A stretch of 64,000 nucleotides of DNA from Pseudisothecium myosuroides (GCA_951799445.1 OX637290.1:25166987-25230986); one strand, 5' to 3'; shown: positions 1-11,039, counted from the stretch's first letter. Numbers and translations are program-made. Notes: generated by a model not told the origin, from the sequence alone.

Positions 1-454
1 GTATTGACGCAATTGAGGTAACAACCTGGGTCCAATATATCTGAAAGATCTCAATAGGGAGCTTGCTGCATGCCTCTAGGAGCCATGCGAGTATCATCTT
101 TTCATGCTCACTCGTCTCCTGGACTAGTCTACTGTCGCCATGGAACAAAACAGAGTAGAATTAATAATATATGGTTCTTGAGTCAATTTAAGTGTATGGC
201 TTCGTTCTTATGTGAATGTTGTGGATTCGACCTGTGCAATCTAAGTACTGTAGCACTAAGTCTCCTGCACGCTTTACGGGACCAGAACGAAAGAGGCCAG
301 AAAAACTTGGAAATATGTAAATACTCAAGGGATGAGAGGGCTCGCCTGAAAACATGCGAGCTCGTCCACCATTGTCACCAACGTGACTTTCAAGGCAGAC
401 GAGTCGATGTAGACTGCAAAACGAAAGTTACTACAATGAAAGGAAACATGCAGT
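1..454. other. Unassigned sequence, no gene recognised
   Basis: There is one open frame of about 150 codons on the plus strand (70-528). Its composition shows no domain, no codon bias and no recognisable family, and it runs into the tandem repeat that follows. I see no splice-supported gene. It could be the edge of a gene or repeat lying left of the window. Confidence 0.4.
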
Positions 455-757
455 CATGGCGAATTTCATTAAAATGTCGAAAATTCCTTGACTTAGTCAC
501 TTTTAACATTTCAGACCAGGCGGGCTGAAATCTATACGGGTCCTAGATGTCTGAAATCTATACCAAACCCAGACATTTGAAATCTATACCCATCCTAGAT
601 TTTTGACTGTGTAGTCTAAATTCTGTACCTTTCCTTGATGTTTGAAATCTACAGCCATTCTAGATGTTTGAAATCTATACCAATCCTAGAAGTCACTTTG
701 TCGGTTCAAACCAAAAAATGGCATAAGAATATTGCCATTTTAATGAAATTTGCCACA
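455..757. repeat. Degenerate tandem repeat enclosed by an inverted repeat
   Basis: Five to six imperfect units of about 25-40 bp fill 527-690. Each carries TGAAATCTATACC followed by a CCTAGA-like box. The array is bracketed by an inverted repeat: TGGCGAATTTCATTAAAATG near 455-475 and its complement near 733-757. The bracket suggests one small mobile or satellite-like unit. No coding potential is seen. Confidence 0.6.
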
Positions 758-839
758 GTCTTAATGTCCAAATTTCAATAAAAGCCTCAATAACAAACCA
801 CGTTGGTATGAACATAAGCAACCAGCAACGCAACACTTG

Positions 840-1290
840 AGAGGCTCTCTGTACCTGTAGCATTGACTCCAGTTTCAAGCGAGGTCCTACTAAAACTTCC
901 TCCTATCCAATATATTGTTTCTATCAAATCAAAGTCTCTTCCCCTTCAATCCAGAACCAACAAAAAATACCTGTTGTTTTGAACCTATCTTCCTCTTCCT
1001 CAGAGATTGGTGTAGGTGATGTTAATACCTGTTGTTTTGAACCTATCTTCCTCTTCCTCAGAGATTGGTGTAGGTGATGTTGAGCTCCATCGCATTCCTT
1101 GTGTTGTTGCACGTCACTTCTGTTGGTGTAACATAAACAAGCAGCAACACTACAAGAGGCTCTCTTCCTGCTGGCCAAGCCGTTTCAAGTAACCTCCTCC
1201 TCAAACTGCAATGTAATGAAGTTTTTGTGTCAAATCAAAGCCTCCTAGCTAGCTCCCCTTCGATCCAGAGTTATCCAACACAATATGGAA
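840..1290. repeat. Dispersed repeat, about 125 bp, two adjacent copies
   Basis: Two copies of a unit with GAGAGGCTCTCT at one end, a stretch like AACTTCCTC..AATGTAG in the middle and CCCCTTC(A/G)ATCCAGA at the other end lie at about 840-960 and 1145-1290. Related units occur at 11040-11300 (again paired) and 58405-58540 (inside a USP39 intron). The identity of the family is unknown. It may be a SINE-like or LTR-derived repeat. Confidence 0.5.
968..1083. repeat. Perfect-looking tandem duplication, 58-bp period
   Basis: The segment beginning TACCTGTTGTTTTGAACC and ending GTAGGTGATGTT is present twice head to tail (968-1025 and 1026-1083) with almost no difference. This points to a recent slippage or unequal-crossover event within the dispersed repeat region. 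Confidence 0.85.
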
Positions 1291-1779
1291 CTTTCTTCTG
1301 TCGATTCGTTAGCAACTACACTAGCTGAGGCTTTGTCACAAACGCCATCAACCACTAATCACACAGACTGTGCAATGCGAGACTGATGAATCGAAAACGT
1401 GGAAACGAAAGTTGAGGTGAAGAAAAGACTTCCACCAAACGGACAACTAGAAGCTCTCCTGGACGTTAATTACTTGAGCTGGATGAGCCCATCATGCACC
1501 TCCAGAGCTCCTGCAAACCTATGCAACCCTTGCACCATAGAAATTGGTCGCAAAACACACACACTAAAGGTTCAATATAATTGGGTTTCCGCAGCAAACC
1601 AACCCCTCCATTATTCAACCTCCTTGTGGTGTCCGAGAGAGTGTGAAAGTCGACTCTGTTCCGCACCCGCAAGTGGATAGCCGAAGACTGCCTGTACAGT
1701 ACAGTGCAGCACTGTCCACCGCTGGAGCTGCATGTGGAATTCGTGGGCTCTGGAAACTGTTCAGACCCGGCATGGAGGA
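1291..1779. other. Spacer, no gene recognised
   Basis: Overlapping open frames of 60-90 codons exist on both strands (for example 1399-1680 plus). They overlap each other, start at arbitrary places and encode no recognisable domain. I treat them as chance frames. Confidence 0.4.
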
Positions 1780-1903
1780 CGTTAAAAGCAGGACATGCTC
1801 ATTATGCCGTTTTCACGCTCTCCTTAGGGTGTAGAATCTGCAACGAGGGAGTGAGGTACTGTAGGACTGCTGATTCTACCATGATCCTATCCTGCTTTTA
1901 ACG
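1780..1903. repeat. Inverted repeat with 14-bp arms
   Basis: CGTTAAAAGCAGGA at 1780-1793 is matched in inverted orientation by TCCTGCTTTTAACG at 1890-1903. The interior contains the partly complementary segments TGTAGAATCTGCA and TGCTGATTCTACCA. It directly abuts the longer hairpin at 1908-2010, so the two may belong to one element. Confidence 0.7.
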
Positions 1904-1907
1904 CCAA

Positions 1908-2010
1908 AGAGCGGCCAGCTCACGGCGCATTATGCCATGTAAGCAGCTATAGGTCTCGCCCTGACCTACAGCCGCTTACATGGCATAATGTGCCGTGAAC
2001 TGGCCGCTCT
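1908..2010. repeat. Long near-perfect hairpin, 48-bp arms and 7-nt loop
   Basis: The left arm 1908-1955 (begins AGAGCGGCCAG, ends TATAGGTC) pairs with the right arm 1963-2010 around a 7-base loop. I count four mismatches, all transitions that could form G:U pairs in RNA from one strand. The arms are GC-richer than the surroundings. The shape fits a small-RNA precursor or a short hairpin MITE. I cannot tell which from sequence alone, and no promoter is obvious. Confidence 0.75.
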
Positions 2011-2661
2011 CTAATACATTGCCGGACCTTAAGACCATTCTAAATAGACCCTAGCTCTAAAAGCGTCCTCTAACAAAAAGGTACATTTTGCTTTCTTCAA
2101 TGCACCAACAATGTACATTTTACTAGAAGGGGATGCTTGTAGTGACCACTGTATTTGAACTTCAAAAATTTGTAACTATTTCCACAAAAGTTCAAAATAT
2201 ATGATACAACTAACTTGGATTAGATGTCAATTCCATTTTTCAAAAATATCACTCCAAAAATACACAAAATAAGGGGGGGTTTTAATGTGCAGAGGGATGC
2301 ATTGAGTATGTTCTGTTCAGTCCCTTTTTGACTATGGTGTGGGTTTTCCTCGTTGAAGAGGTGTCTATTGTGTGTATCTTTTCCGCAATGAAATTTCAAC
2401 CTGCCCGACATCAGACCAATGCAATTCTTTTCTTCAACCTTGACAATAGAGTGAATACATCATTTAACTACTTCTGGACTATTCGGTGAATTTTGGACTA
2501 TGCACTTTAGATCTCTAGATAATTATCTCTCGATGTTTGTACATATCTCCTGATGTTTGTATAGATCTCCTGATGGATCCGAAGATCTCCAGATGATTAT
2601 CTCCCGATGTTAATTTTGGACTTGCAAAAATCCAGAAGTAGTTAAGTGATAGATGTGATCA
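2011..2661. other. AT-rich spacer
   Basis: No gene is seen. A short degenerate direct repeat built on ATCTCCTGATGTTTGTA / ATCTCCCGATGTT lies at about 2510-2620. The rest shows no structure that I can support. Confidence 0.5.
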
Positions 2662-3940
2662 TTAACCCCTAAAGGAAAAAACTACGTTTTTTGGCAACAT
2701 AGCAATTTTGGGCAGCTCACTACGAATTGAGTTTTAATTTTTTTTTTCTTTGAAAATTTTATACAACATGTGCCCGAAGAGTAGCTTTAAGGCCCAACAA
2801 TTTTCATAACTTTGACTACATAGATAAAAATTTATTGCATAATATAAGATTTTCTTTGAACTTTGGGCAGCCTGGGCAGCTCAAAAAATTTCTTTAAAAA
2901 TGACTTTTAACCCTGGAGCGCTCCGACGTCCATTTTCTGGACGATGAATAGATTCAGATCCTTAATTTTTGGTGATACTTTGTCAAGTTGTTGTCCTATC
3001 CATCGGTTGGATTTGGTGTTACTAGAATATATATATTTCTAAAATTACAAATGTCGAAGTATGTCACGTGGTCAATTTGCATTGACTTTAGTTCAAAACT
3101 AGATGTGCAAAAATGAGGTCAAAGATTTAAAGGTCACAAAAATTTCAAAAAATCACCACATGAAGAGAACCTTATTTCAAATCCATTCCAACAAGTTTTA
3201 CTCAAAAAATGATAATATTTTACTTGTAATTGAATTTAGGAGGAATTTTGAAATTTTCTTTTCAAAATTTATAGAAAAATATTGGTGATAGCATTAGTAG
3301 ATCTAACTGTACGGATAGAATTTAAAAATCAAAATCTACAGCTTTCATTTGTATACCAATTCCAAAATATTCTTCCAAATTGTAGTTTATAATGTTTTTT
3401 CTCAAATCGTCAATTTTGGAGAAGAATCCAGAGGTTTAGGGGTTAAAAAAAATAAAAATTTGAAATTGGTTCTTTAGATTTATATATATGGGAAGCTTTG
3501 AATCATTCAATTTCAGTCAATGAGTCAAAAGTTATGAGGAGTTTACGTTTGCAGATAGGCATGGAGTCTTTGAAAACCATAACTATCCGCAAACTTAAAC
3601 TCCTCATAACTTGATTCATTGATCAAAATTGAATAATTCAAAGCTTCCCACGTATATATAAATCTAAAGAACCAATTTCATTTTTATTTTTTTTAAAAGT
3701 CATTTTTAAAGAAATTTTCTGAGCTACCCAGGCTGCCCAAAGTTCAAAGAAAATCACATATTATGCAATAAATTTTTATCTATGTAGTCAAAAGTTATGA
3801 AAATTGTTGTGCCTTAAAGCTACTCTTCGGGCACATGTTGTGTAAAATTTTCAAAGAAAAAAAATTAAAACTCCATTTGTAGTGAGCTGCCCAAAATTGC
3901 TATGTTACCAAAAAATGCAACTTGGTCCTTTAGGAGTTAA
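2662..3940. mobile_element. TTAA-flanked foldback element (copy A)
   Basis: Left end TTAACCCCTAAAGGA at 2662 and right end GGTCCTTTAGGAGTTAA at 3940. The outer arms (about 2662-2906 and 3700-3940) are near-perfect inverted copies, sharing for example GGGCAGCCTGGGCAGCTC and its complement. After removing the inner insertion at 2907-3446, the arms continue inward through an inner inverted pair (about 3460-3560 and 3585-3690), so the whole element is one large palindrome. Both arms match the right half of the related copies at 51566-52405 and 35442-35987, so this copy looks like two right halves joined head to head. It has no open reading frame and is non-autonomous. Confidence 0.85.
2907..3446. 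mobile_element. Nested TTAA-flanked insertion (B) inside copy A
   Basis: The palindrome of copy A is broken in its left arm by a segment bounded by TTAA: TTAACCCTGGAGCGCTCC at 2907 and GGTTTAGGGGTTAA at 3446. Removing it with one TTAA restores the arm symmetry. The left end holds two short hairpins, GGAGCGCTCC and CGTCC-loop-GGACG. Its termini are only loosely like those of copy A (CCCT / AGGGG), so it may be another subfamily. A 61-codon frame inside it (3103-3288) has no recognisable product. Confidence 0.65.
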
Positions 3941-4419
3941 CCCTTACAAGGTTGTAGGGAATTGTATAAACATAATTGTATTTTGATTCTTGCCATATGA
4001 ATTTTGTGGTATAATAATGTAAGAGGCATTCATTGGATTCATAATTCAAAAAATAGCATCTTTCATTTGGATGTCATTTTAACACAAGATCTCATTACGC
4101 TCAAATACCATACCATACACTTGTATATATGTGGGAAATGTAATAGTGATCCAATTGGGAGTGCCATGTATCATTGCATCAACTTAAAGACAAATTTTGG
4201 TTACTATCTTATACCTCAATTCATCAACCTATTTGTATCAAATACACAAAAAAACACCATGTTGCAAGTTTTTCTTAATCTTCATGAGGCCTTCATTATA
4301 TTCACAAAAGGAATGCATTCTAAATCTAACACACATTATAGGTAGCATGTACCAATTCCTAAAGCAAACAAAACAATAAAAGTATCAAACCCACAATCTC
4401 ATCATGAGGTAAGTATACC
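3941..4419. other. AT-rich spacer, no gene recognised
   Basis: A 113-codon open frame (4004-4345, plus) uses an alternative start and shows no domain or codon bias. I regard it as chance. The sequence just right of copy A starts TTAACCCTTACAAGG, which resembles a second TTAA terminus, but I found no partner for it. Confidence 0.4.
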
Positions 4420-4850
4420 CATTTTGTGTGCAATCTAAATTGGGTTTGGAATTGGGGCTCAAAGGTTTAGAATAGGATTGAAAAGTCATTGTTCTATGAA
4501 TTCAACAACACTAACAAGAAGCTTATAGACATGGCAAAAGGTCCATTCACTATTCTACAATGTGAAGGGATGCTTTTGGATTGCCATTGAACCCAGGTAG
4601 GGATTTCAAAAAGCCTCACTAATTCCTCCAAGGACAAGAATAGTCCCTCCCTAGAGTTCACAATGGAAAGCTATGTGATTTTTTGTGGCTGCCTAAAATG
4701 TCTTCTATTTCTAAAAATTGGATTCACCAAAATACATGTGAAATATTCCCTAATTTGTGATTCACTTGCTAAATTTTTTTGTGAATCCAATAAATGTATC
4801 TATGTGCAGTGACAATATGGACCACAATGGGCTTCCTACCTTAAACCATA
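4420..4850. repeat. Diverged dispersed repeat (uninterrupted copy)
   Basis: The segment shares order and many short blocks with 18165-19770: GGTTGGAAAGTCA-like, GGATGCTTTTGGATT, GACAAGAATAGTC, CACAATGG(A/G)AAGCTAT, CAAAATACAT(A/G)TGAAAT and GGCTTCCTA. The other copy is split by the foldback element at 18316-19530, and this one shows the unsplit state. The family is unidentified and I see no open frame conserved between the two. Confidence 0.6.
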
Positions 4851-5394
4851 TCATCAATTTTGAGAGCCTTTCCTTCGTCTACTTCATTTTCAAAATTGCT
4901 ACCAGTGACCAGCCTATGGCTAGCAGCCCATACAACAGGTCAACTCCATACCATGCAATTTACCAGAGCAAACAAACTATCCGCCCATGTGCCAATGAGA
5001 TAGGCTCAGAGTGAACACCGTACCTTAGAATCCTGTCACCTTATGAGCACCCAGCAAACTGTTTATTCACGCAATCAACTACACTTTGCCCAGAACACAT
5101 TGTTCTCATTAGTTGGTAACTGTTGGGACACCTGTACATATCCTCAAGCTAGAGAAAACCCAAAAGCGCAATTACCGCAGAAACCTTACTGATGAAGAAC
5201 ATCAAAAAGAGTGGTTAAGAGTAGTCAAAGGACTAACTAGTTGCATAAATGACCAAATCTCTTAAAAACACCTACAGGCTACTACCTTGGTCTGGTCTTT
5301 CAAGCCTCTGCACAAGACATGCCTAATTGACTTGGAAGCAGCATAGCCACCGTAAATAGCATACCTAACCTGCTAATATGGAACCCTTTACCTG
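4851..5394. other. Spacer and probable 3' region of Lunapark
   Basis: No independent gene is seen. The part closest to 5395 should hold the 3' untranslated region of the minus-strand Lunapark gene. I could not place a convincing poly(A) signal. Confidence 0.4.
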
Positions 5395-8217
5395 CTAGTT
5401 AGTCCTTGGAGATCGGCTGGTTTCTTCTGAACTGTCCGCATGTTCGAGCTCACCAGAAATAAGCTGCGATACAAAAGCAGGAGAAGGAGCTCCACTGTTG
5501 GAGATTTCGGGCTTGCTGCTCTGGCTGCCCTCAATAGGAGACATAGCCTTTGATTGCTCCTGTTGGGGAGACAGCTCTCTTTGCTCGTCAGTGAGTTCAA
5601 GCCCATCTCCGGGCGGTCGTGTGCCATTCAACGTTCGGCAGTGCGGACAATAATATTGGATGTACTGGTAGTCCTCCTTCTTTGCAAGACCTGGAACGTA
5701 AGCACATCCACCGGTTAAAGATCGTGTCAAAAACCCGAGATAAAAAGTGCAGGAAAAAAATCCCTCTACTTGATTGAATAAGTGTGCCGATGACTTACAG
5801 CTACTTTAGATTGCACAGGTCGAAGGAACAAAGTTTGAAATTTGAAAACGCATCATGTGCAACTAGTGGTGAGATAACAAGCTCACAATTATGACACTTA
5901 TGATACAGTTGAGCTAACAAGCATGCAAACCACATCGAAGAGGTAGCGTGAAACCTTGTATCTCAAATTAATTTTTAGAATGGCACATGAGAAGTCAACA
6001 TTGAACAAAACAAGATAAACTTTATAAGGAAATGAGGTTTGCGCCAATCAAGGTGTAGAATTTATTGTTATCTCAAGCTTGTTGCTTTCAACCCTTAAAG
6101 AGTAGTAGGCTCACCATTGTGTGCGTGACACTTTTTGCAGATAAGGGCGTAGCATTGCGTGGGGTCTTCACCCACGAGCATTGCAGCCAATCTTGCGACC
6201 CAGCCACCATCACTGGCTCTGTTGCGGGGAGTTTCGACATCCATACCCTGCTCGTCCCACACCTCCGGGGTCTCCATGCCTCCAGCTGCATTAGTTTCCT
6301 GAGCAAATCCTTCCAATCGTTGCATTCCTGGAGAGGAAGCTGGTCCAACGCTCTCACGACGCTGATGAAGCCTCCGGTTGCGAAGACCCATGGAATCCGG
6401 TGATGCTCTTGCAGGCAGTGATTCTGCTCCTGGTGACGAAGCTCCTTCATTGGGGTTCATCCCTTGGGCAGCCAAATCGTCCTTGGTAGCGAGTCCTGCG
6501 GCGTATGCCAACTTGAGGCCAGACTCCGCGCCCAACTTGGATGCAAGGATGCTTGCTGCTGCTGCCTTTGCTGCTGGATCAGGGTCATATTGCTGTTTAC
6601 CCAGGCCAAACCAATTAGCGACAACAAAAAGAGCAAGCTGACCTACTCAAGAGCAACAAAATCATCTTCCTACTATTGATTTTGGAATTGTATAAAATTT
6701 TACACTTGCATGGAGTCACTAACCTTGTGATTAACTACGGGACTGATTAACTTAGTAATAGGAAGAGATGGATAAAATTTCACCTAATGGACTTACTAGA
6801 TTATTGATTTCTAAAATGTCTCCTTGATTCCTTGATTCAAACCTTAGTTCCGAAACAGAAAATAAAACGCAAACTTTGCAATCCAATAGTTGATTATTAT
6901 AACTTTCAAAACATATTTCTGTTGCAAATACATGCGGGATAAGACTTTTGTTTACATTGATACGTTTTGTTACTTTTCTTGAACTTCCTAAATGGTTTAT
7001 TTCAACAATGTCGATACAGAAGCAGACACTTTGGGCCATTTGGGCAATTAGGGATTAATTCATCCATTTGCCTTCCTACTGATCACAATCCAGAACCTTA
7101 AATTCAATGAAAACGTGTAAAATATGCAGACCTAAACCTAAACCTGGATTCACATACAAGATTGATCAATGGAGGACATTGACAGTATCAATCAACACTT
7201 AAAAGTCACGATAGACATGCCAGGGCTTGGTTATCACCTGAATGAGCTGCTGCGTGATGTAGTAGTTGGTCTTCTCTTTCAACTCATTAATCTTCTCCTG
7301 GCGCTCTGCTTTCAATCGTTCAAGTCTCTCCTTATCCTTGCGTTCCACTGTCAGATGCAGCTGTCAAACGGTCAAGAAATACACCAAAGACGGCAGGTAT
7401 AAACTAAATTTAAAAACAAACAACAAATTACAAGTGTCCCAGCAGTAATATGAAATTTTCATATCTCTCTTTTTAAGTATAACCTCACTAAAATCTACAA
7501 CACAAACCTCAGTACAATCCTCAGTACAGTCCTCTCTGTTTTCAAACTCTGTTTTCAAACTCTAATACACTTTCTGAAAATTTTGAAAAATTGAATAATC
7601 TCTCCCCTTAGGGTAGAGAGGTTTAAAATATGACAGTAGCAAAGGGGAGCGCCAGAGAAAAGAGACAAAAGTATTACTGATCCGATTGTATCCCGCGCAC
7701 GTCGAGTACAGCAGCGTGACGACGGCCGGCAAAGCAAAGACAGGCAGTGCGCGCACAGCACGAACTTGCCATGGCAAGTCATCAGTCCTTGTTGACAGAA
7801 TCGCAAATCCCAACGCAAGCGCCTGCAACAACAGTACAATCTCACCAATCAGCTAACCAGCAAAGAATCTCACCAACTCAAAGCAAAGCATCCCACGAAA
7901 AGGAAAAAACCACCACCGACCTCTCCCAAAATGGAGTAAATGATCATCACTCGCGCGAGCTTGCGCCACCGCTGCGTGCGTCGCTTCAACCGCGTGTGCA
8001 CCGTCACTTCCTCCTTCGTCAAATGCTGCAGCCGCTTCTCGAAGTCATTCTTGTTCCCCCGGGAAAACAGAGAGCCCAGCAGCCCCATGAAGCTCCAGAT
8101 CGAGCCCCCACTTCCTCCACTCTTCCGATCCGCCGGCGTCGTCGGCGTCGGTGATGCAGGAGCAGCAGCAGCAGGAGAAGGCGAGGACTGCGTTCCCTCC
8201 TCCCCGCCTTCCTTCAT
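5395..8217 (-). CDS. LNP: Lunapark family protein (ER network junction protein)
   Basis: Five coding exons on the minus strand: 7921-8217, 7678-7822, 7238-7347, 6115-6592 and 5395-5690. Junction phases agree and introns are GT-AG; the product is 441 residues. An ATG at 8217 is preferred to the GTG in frame just before it. The acidic, Ser/Pro-rich N-terminus is followed by the family block with HLTKEEVTVHTR and RRTQRWRKLAR (about 65-90), two membrane segments (about 91-110 and 124-142), a charged coiled coil (149-176), TNYYITQQLIQ, YDPDPAAKAAAAS (from 186), a variable region and the Lunapark zinc ribbon with C336, C339, C358 and C361. Known family role: a membrane protein of ER three-way junctions that works with atlastin/RHD3-type GTPases. 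Length is usual for plants. The exon 1 donor (GAG/GTCGGT) is the weakest junction. Confidence 0.95.
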
Positions 8218-8371
8218 CACAACTCCCCAAACTCAAAATCCACCAAAATCCACGATAGCAGGAACTCACAAAAACCCAAAATCCCTCAAACCCAGAAGCT
8301 CCGAACCTACACAAAGATGGATCCCAAAACCTTCGAATCTGCACGACGATGGATCCCGACCACGGATCCCG

Positions 8372-8380
8372 AAACCCTAA
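8372..8380. promoter_or_regulatory. Telo-box-like motif upstream of Lunapark
   Basis: AAACCCTAA lies about 155 bp upstream of the Lunapark start. The telo-box (AAACCCTA) is a known plant promoter motif of housekeeping and translation genes. The same motif recurs near the starts of RPN7, USP39 and the possible gene at 62985. Confidence 0.5.
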
Positions 8381-8739
8381 TCCAAGTTCGCATCAGTTAC
8401 CCTAATAACTCGACGGACCTCTGTTGAGATCCGTGCGAACTGAAGCGAAGTCGACCTGCTGTGCTGTGAAGCTGGAAAGCGGCACTGGCGATTCAAACCC
8501 AGGCAGGGCTCTAACGGAATCGCAGCCTTGAGGTTTGAATGAACTGAACTGACGAGCAGGGCGACGGTGGCGATGAATTTGGGGGAAGGCATTCATCAAA
8601 ACTGCCCGTCCGGTAGATTGTGGAACCTTGGTTACGAGCGGCGTGGAGGAGTGGGAGTGAAGAAGGGGACCAGGTGTCGGCGCTTGCTTGTTGCACTTGT
8701 GCGGGTGATGACTGGGTCCAAGGCTCCAATAAGGGATAA

Positions 8740-8861
8740 GCACCTAATAGAGACACTCTCCTAATTGCATCATTTATCTACAACTGTCCGAGATCTCAAG
8801 CTTGAAATCTTGAAGAGCTATAGATAGGCGGCGCAGTTAGGAGAGTGTCTCTTTGAGGTGC
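8740..8861. repeat. Inverted repeat, 29-bp arms, 64-bp spacer
   Basis: The left arm 8740-8768 contains AGAGACACTCTCCTAA and the right arm 8833-8861 contains TTAGGAGAGTGTCTCT, with about four mismatches over 29 bp. It lies between the Lunapark promoter and the MITE at 8867. It could be a small hairpin element or an RNA precursor; nothing decides between them. Confidence 0.7.
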
Positions 8862-8866
8862 ACATA

Positions 8867-9219
8867 AGGTAGCAACACCCATAAGCGTGAGTGTACCTTG
8901 ACACCAACTGTAGAATTCCCTTAAAATGCTCCCAAAAGTTCTTTGAAACTGTGTCCATGCTTAATTGTGGTTGGTGATCTCTAATTTTTTTAGATTTTGG
9001 TGCTAGAATCAAGGCAAATTTATTAGAGTGCAGTATAGGGTGCCCTAGGAAGTTCTACTTTGAAAATTTGTAGAAATTAGATGCCTTATCCAAAAATTCT
9101 ATTTTTTTTTTTTAAATTCATGATTTTCAATTGCTAACATTGGAAAAATATTTTTTTAGAAAAATTTGCCTCCCACTATGCTGAATTGCTTAATTTGACG
9201 GTTATGGGTGCTCCTACCT
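8867..9219. mobile_element. Small TIR element, AGGTAGAAACACCC family (copy 1)
   Basis: Left end AGGTAGCAACACCCATAAGCG and right end GGTTATGGGTGCTCCTACCT form terminal inverted repeats, with TA on both sides (8865-8866 and 9220-9221). The right part shares CCTCC(C/A)ACTATGCTGAATTGCT with copies at 27592-27977 and 54368-54755. It is about 353 bp, has no open frame and is more diverged than the other two. TA duplication points to a Tc1/mariner-type MITE. Confidence 0.75.
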
Positions 9220-10458
9220 TACCTTATGTGAAGGCCGTTTCACATATTTGTGTAAAGTACTGCTCTAAAGCTTAGTGCTTGTCAAGGAAGGGTGAAAGCT
9301 TCTTTTTTTATTTCCCATGCTTGTCATGGATGTAAAAAAAAATTGTCCCCTATTTTGGGCCGTCAATCTTGCATTTCATGACCTCCAGTTTCAAATTCAA
9401 GGTCGGGGATTCCAAATATGAATTTAGAACTTTAAAATTTTATCACTTGTCATAAATGATTTGTTCCTTTATTCTCCCCAATTGAAAGTAAAAATTTGGA
9501 GCAAATCACCAAACTTTTAGCTTTCCTAAGAAGACTCATAGCACTAGTATAGTAGAGTCCCCGTTTCACATGGGCGCTGTTGTAATGGACTAAAGAATGA
9601 ACTTCCATATTGTATTCAAATTGGAAATGAACTTTTGAGTTTCCAAAAATGAAAATTGTCTTAGAATATCGCCTAATACGGTCCTCTAAATTTTGGTTCT
9701 CTAAACTAACAAAAAAAAAACCTCCACACTCATTGGTGTTTAAGGCATGTATGAAAACCTCTACGATGCAACTCAAGGCTACGATATATACCTCATTCTA
9801 GAAAAGAAAGACAGACGAAGGCAAGAAGACCAATTTTATAGTAAAAAGAGAGTCAACATGCAATAATGACAATATTTGGCTTCGTCTTTTTTTTTTGAAG
9901 GGCTCACCAAAGAAAGCCCATGTAATGTGGTAGTTATCAAAATTCAACACGCTCCTAGGAATGGCTTGCTTAACAATGAGGGACAAGGGATTCATTTCTT
10001 GGCAAAACTTGTCGGACCTTCAAACTTGTGCTTCAAAAAACCATTTGAAGGACCATAGGGGATGCTTTTGTATGTGAGTAGGAGAAACTGTATTAGTTTA
10101 GAAGTAGCCTTCAATTGTCTTGTTGTTGATCTAAAATAACCAATAAATTCAAGTCCAATTTTAAAATAGATTTATGAAAGTTTAAAACTTACCTCTCCCG
10201 TTTTCACGGGTCTTCCCTGAAAATTATGTTGGCCAACAATTATGATTTTCATCTTAGGACACTTCTGTTTAGAATTCCAAATTTATTATTTGTCTTTTGT
10301 GCAAGATTGGACGGCAATATGAAGTGCATAGAAGTCATCTCAAATTAACAACAATCCTTTTGATATTTTATATAGTGAATTTTGATTTTTTTTAAACTTA
10401 ATTTAAAAAATAAATTAAATATGAACTTGAATTTGATTTTGATTGAAATAAACAGCTA
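9220..10458. other. AT-rich spacer
   Basis: Several open frames of 60-108 codons on the minus strand (for example 9450-9776) look like chance: none has a domain, and base composition matches the spacer. No RNA gene is seen. Confidence 0.4.
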
Positions 10459-11031
10459 CTCCCTCCGTCCCGAAATGATTGTCCTATGAAAAACTTTTCT
10501 TAAGATTAAGGCGAAATTTGAGAATTTGGTGAAGTATTTAATATAGACATGTAGATTAACTCTTGATTTGCTCAGTGGTTTGCAAAAATGGCAATATCAA
10601 GTTTAAAGCATGAATTACTTAAAGCAGGAAAATTGAGGTTACAAGATCACATGAAAAATCACCCGCTGGCTTACGATTTTCTATCAAAAAAATGAGTACT
10701 GAGCACAACAACGCATTGTTTTTCATCTTGCCTTTGTACCATGTGAAGATTTTGTGAAGATAGTTAAGCGCTAGATTTTTCTTGAGCAGCTTGTCAACAG
10801 CTTGCTGTGAGCAACTTATGTAACTAAAACTGACTATTTCATTAATTGTGTCTTCGTGGAATTGACAATGATTGTTTCATGAATTGTGTCTTCATCTAAT
10901 TGAAACTCTTATTGTGACATATTGACTATTTCATGAATTGCATCTTCATATAACTAAATTTGAAGTAGTGGACAATCATTTTTGGACATCTATTTTTGGA
11001 AAGATGGACAATCATTTCGGGATAGAGGGAG
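10459..11031. mobile_element. Stowaway-like MITE (copy 1)
   Basis: Terminal CTCCCTCCGTCCCGAAATGA at the left and TCATTTCGGGATAGAGGGAG at the right, flanked by TA on both sides. CTCCCTCCGT with TA duplication is the known signature of plant Stowaway MITEs, mobilised by mariner-like transposases. At 573 bp it is longer than classical 80-350 bp members. The interior carries repeated TTCATGAATTG-type blocks and no open frame. Confidence 0.85.
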
Positions 11032-11039
11032 TATATTAC

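Noticed and set aside
3937..3960. TTAACCCTTACAAGGTTG as the start of another TTAA element
   Set aside because: No matching inverted end was found to its right.
6065..6535. Three overlapping frames on both strands at the same place
   Set aside because: Only 6115-6592 in the Lunapark frame fits the family and splices in phase; the others are shadows of that exon.
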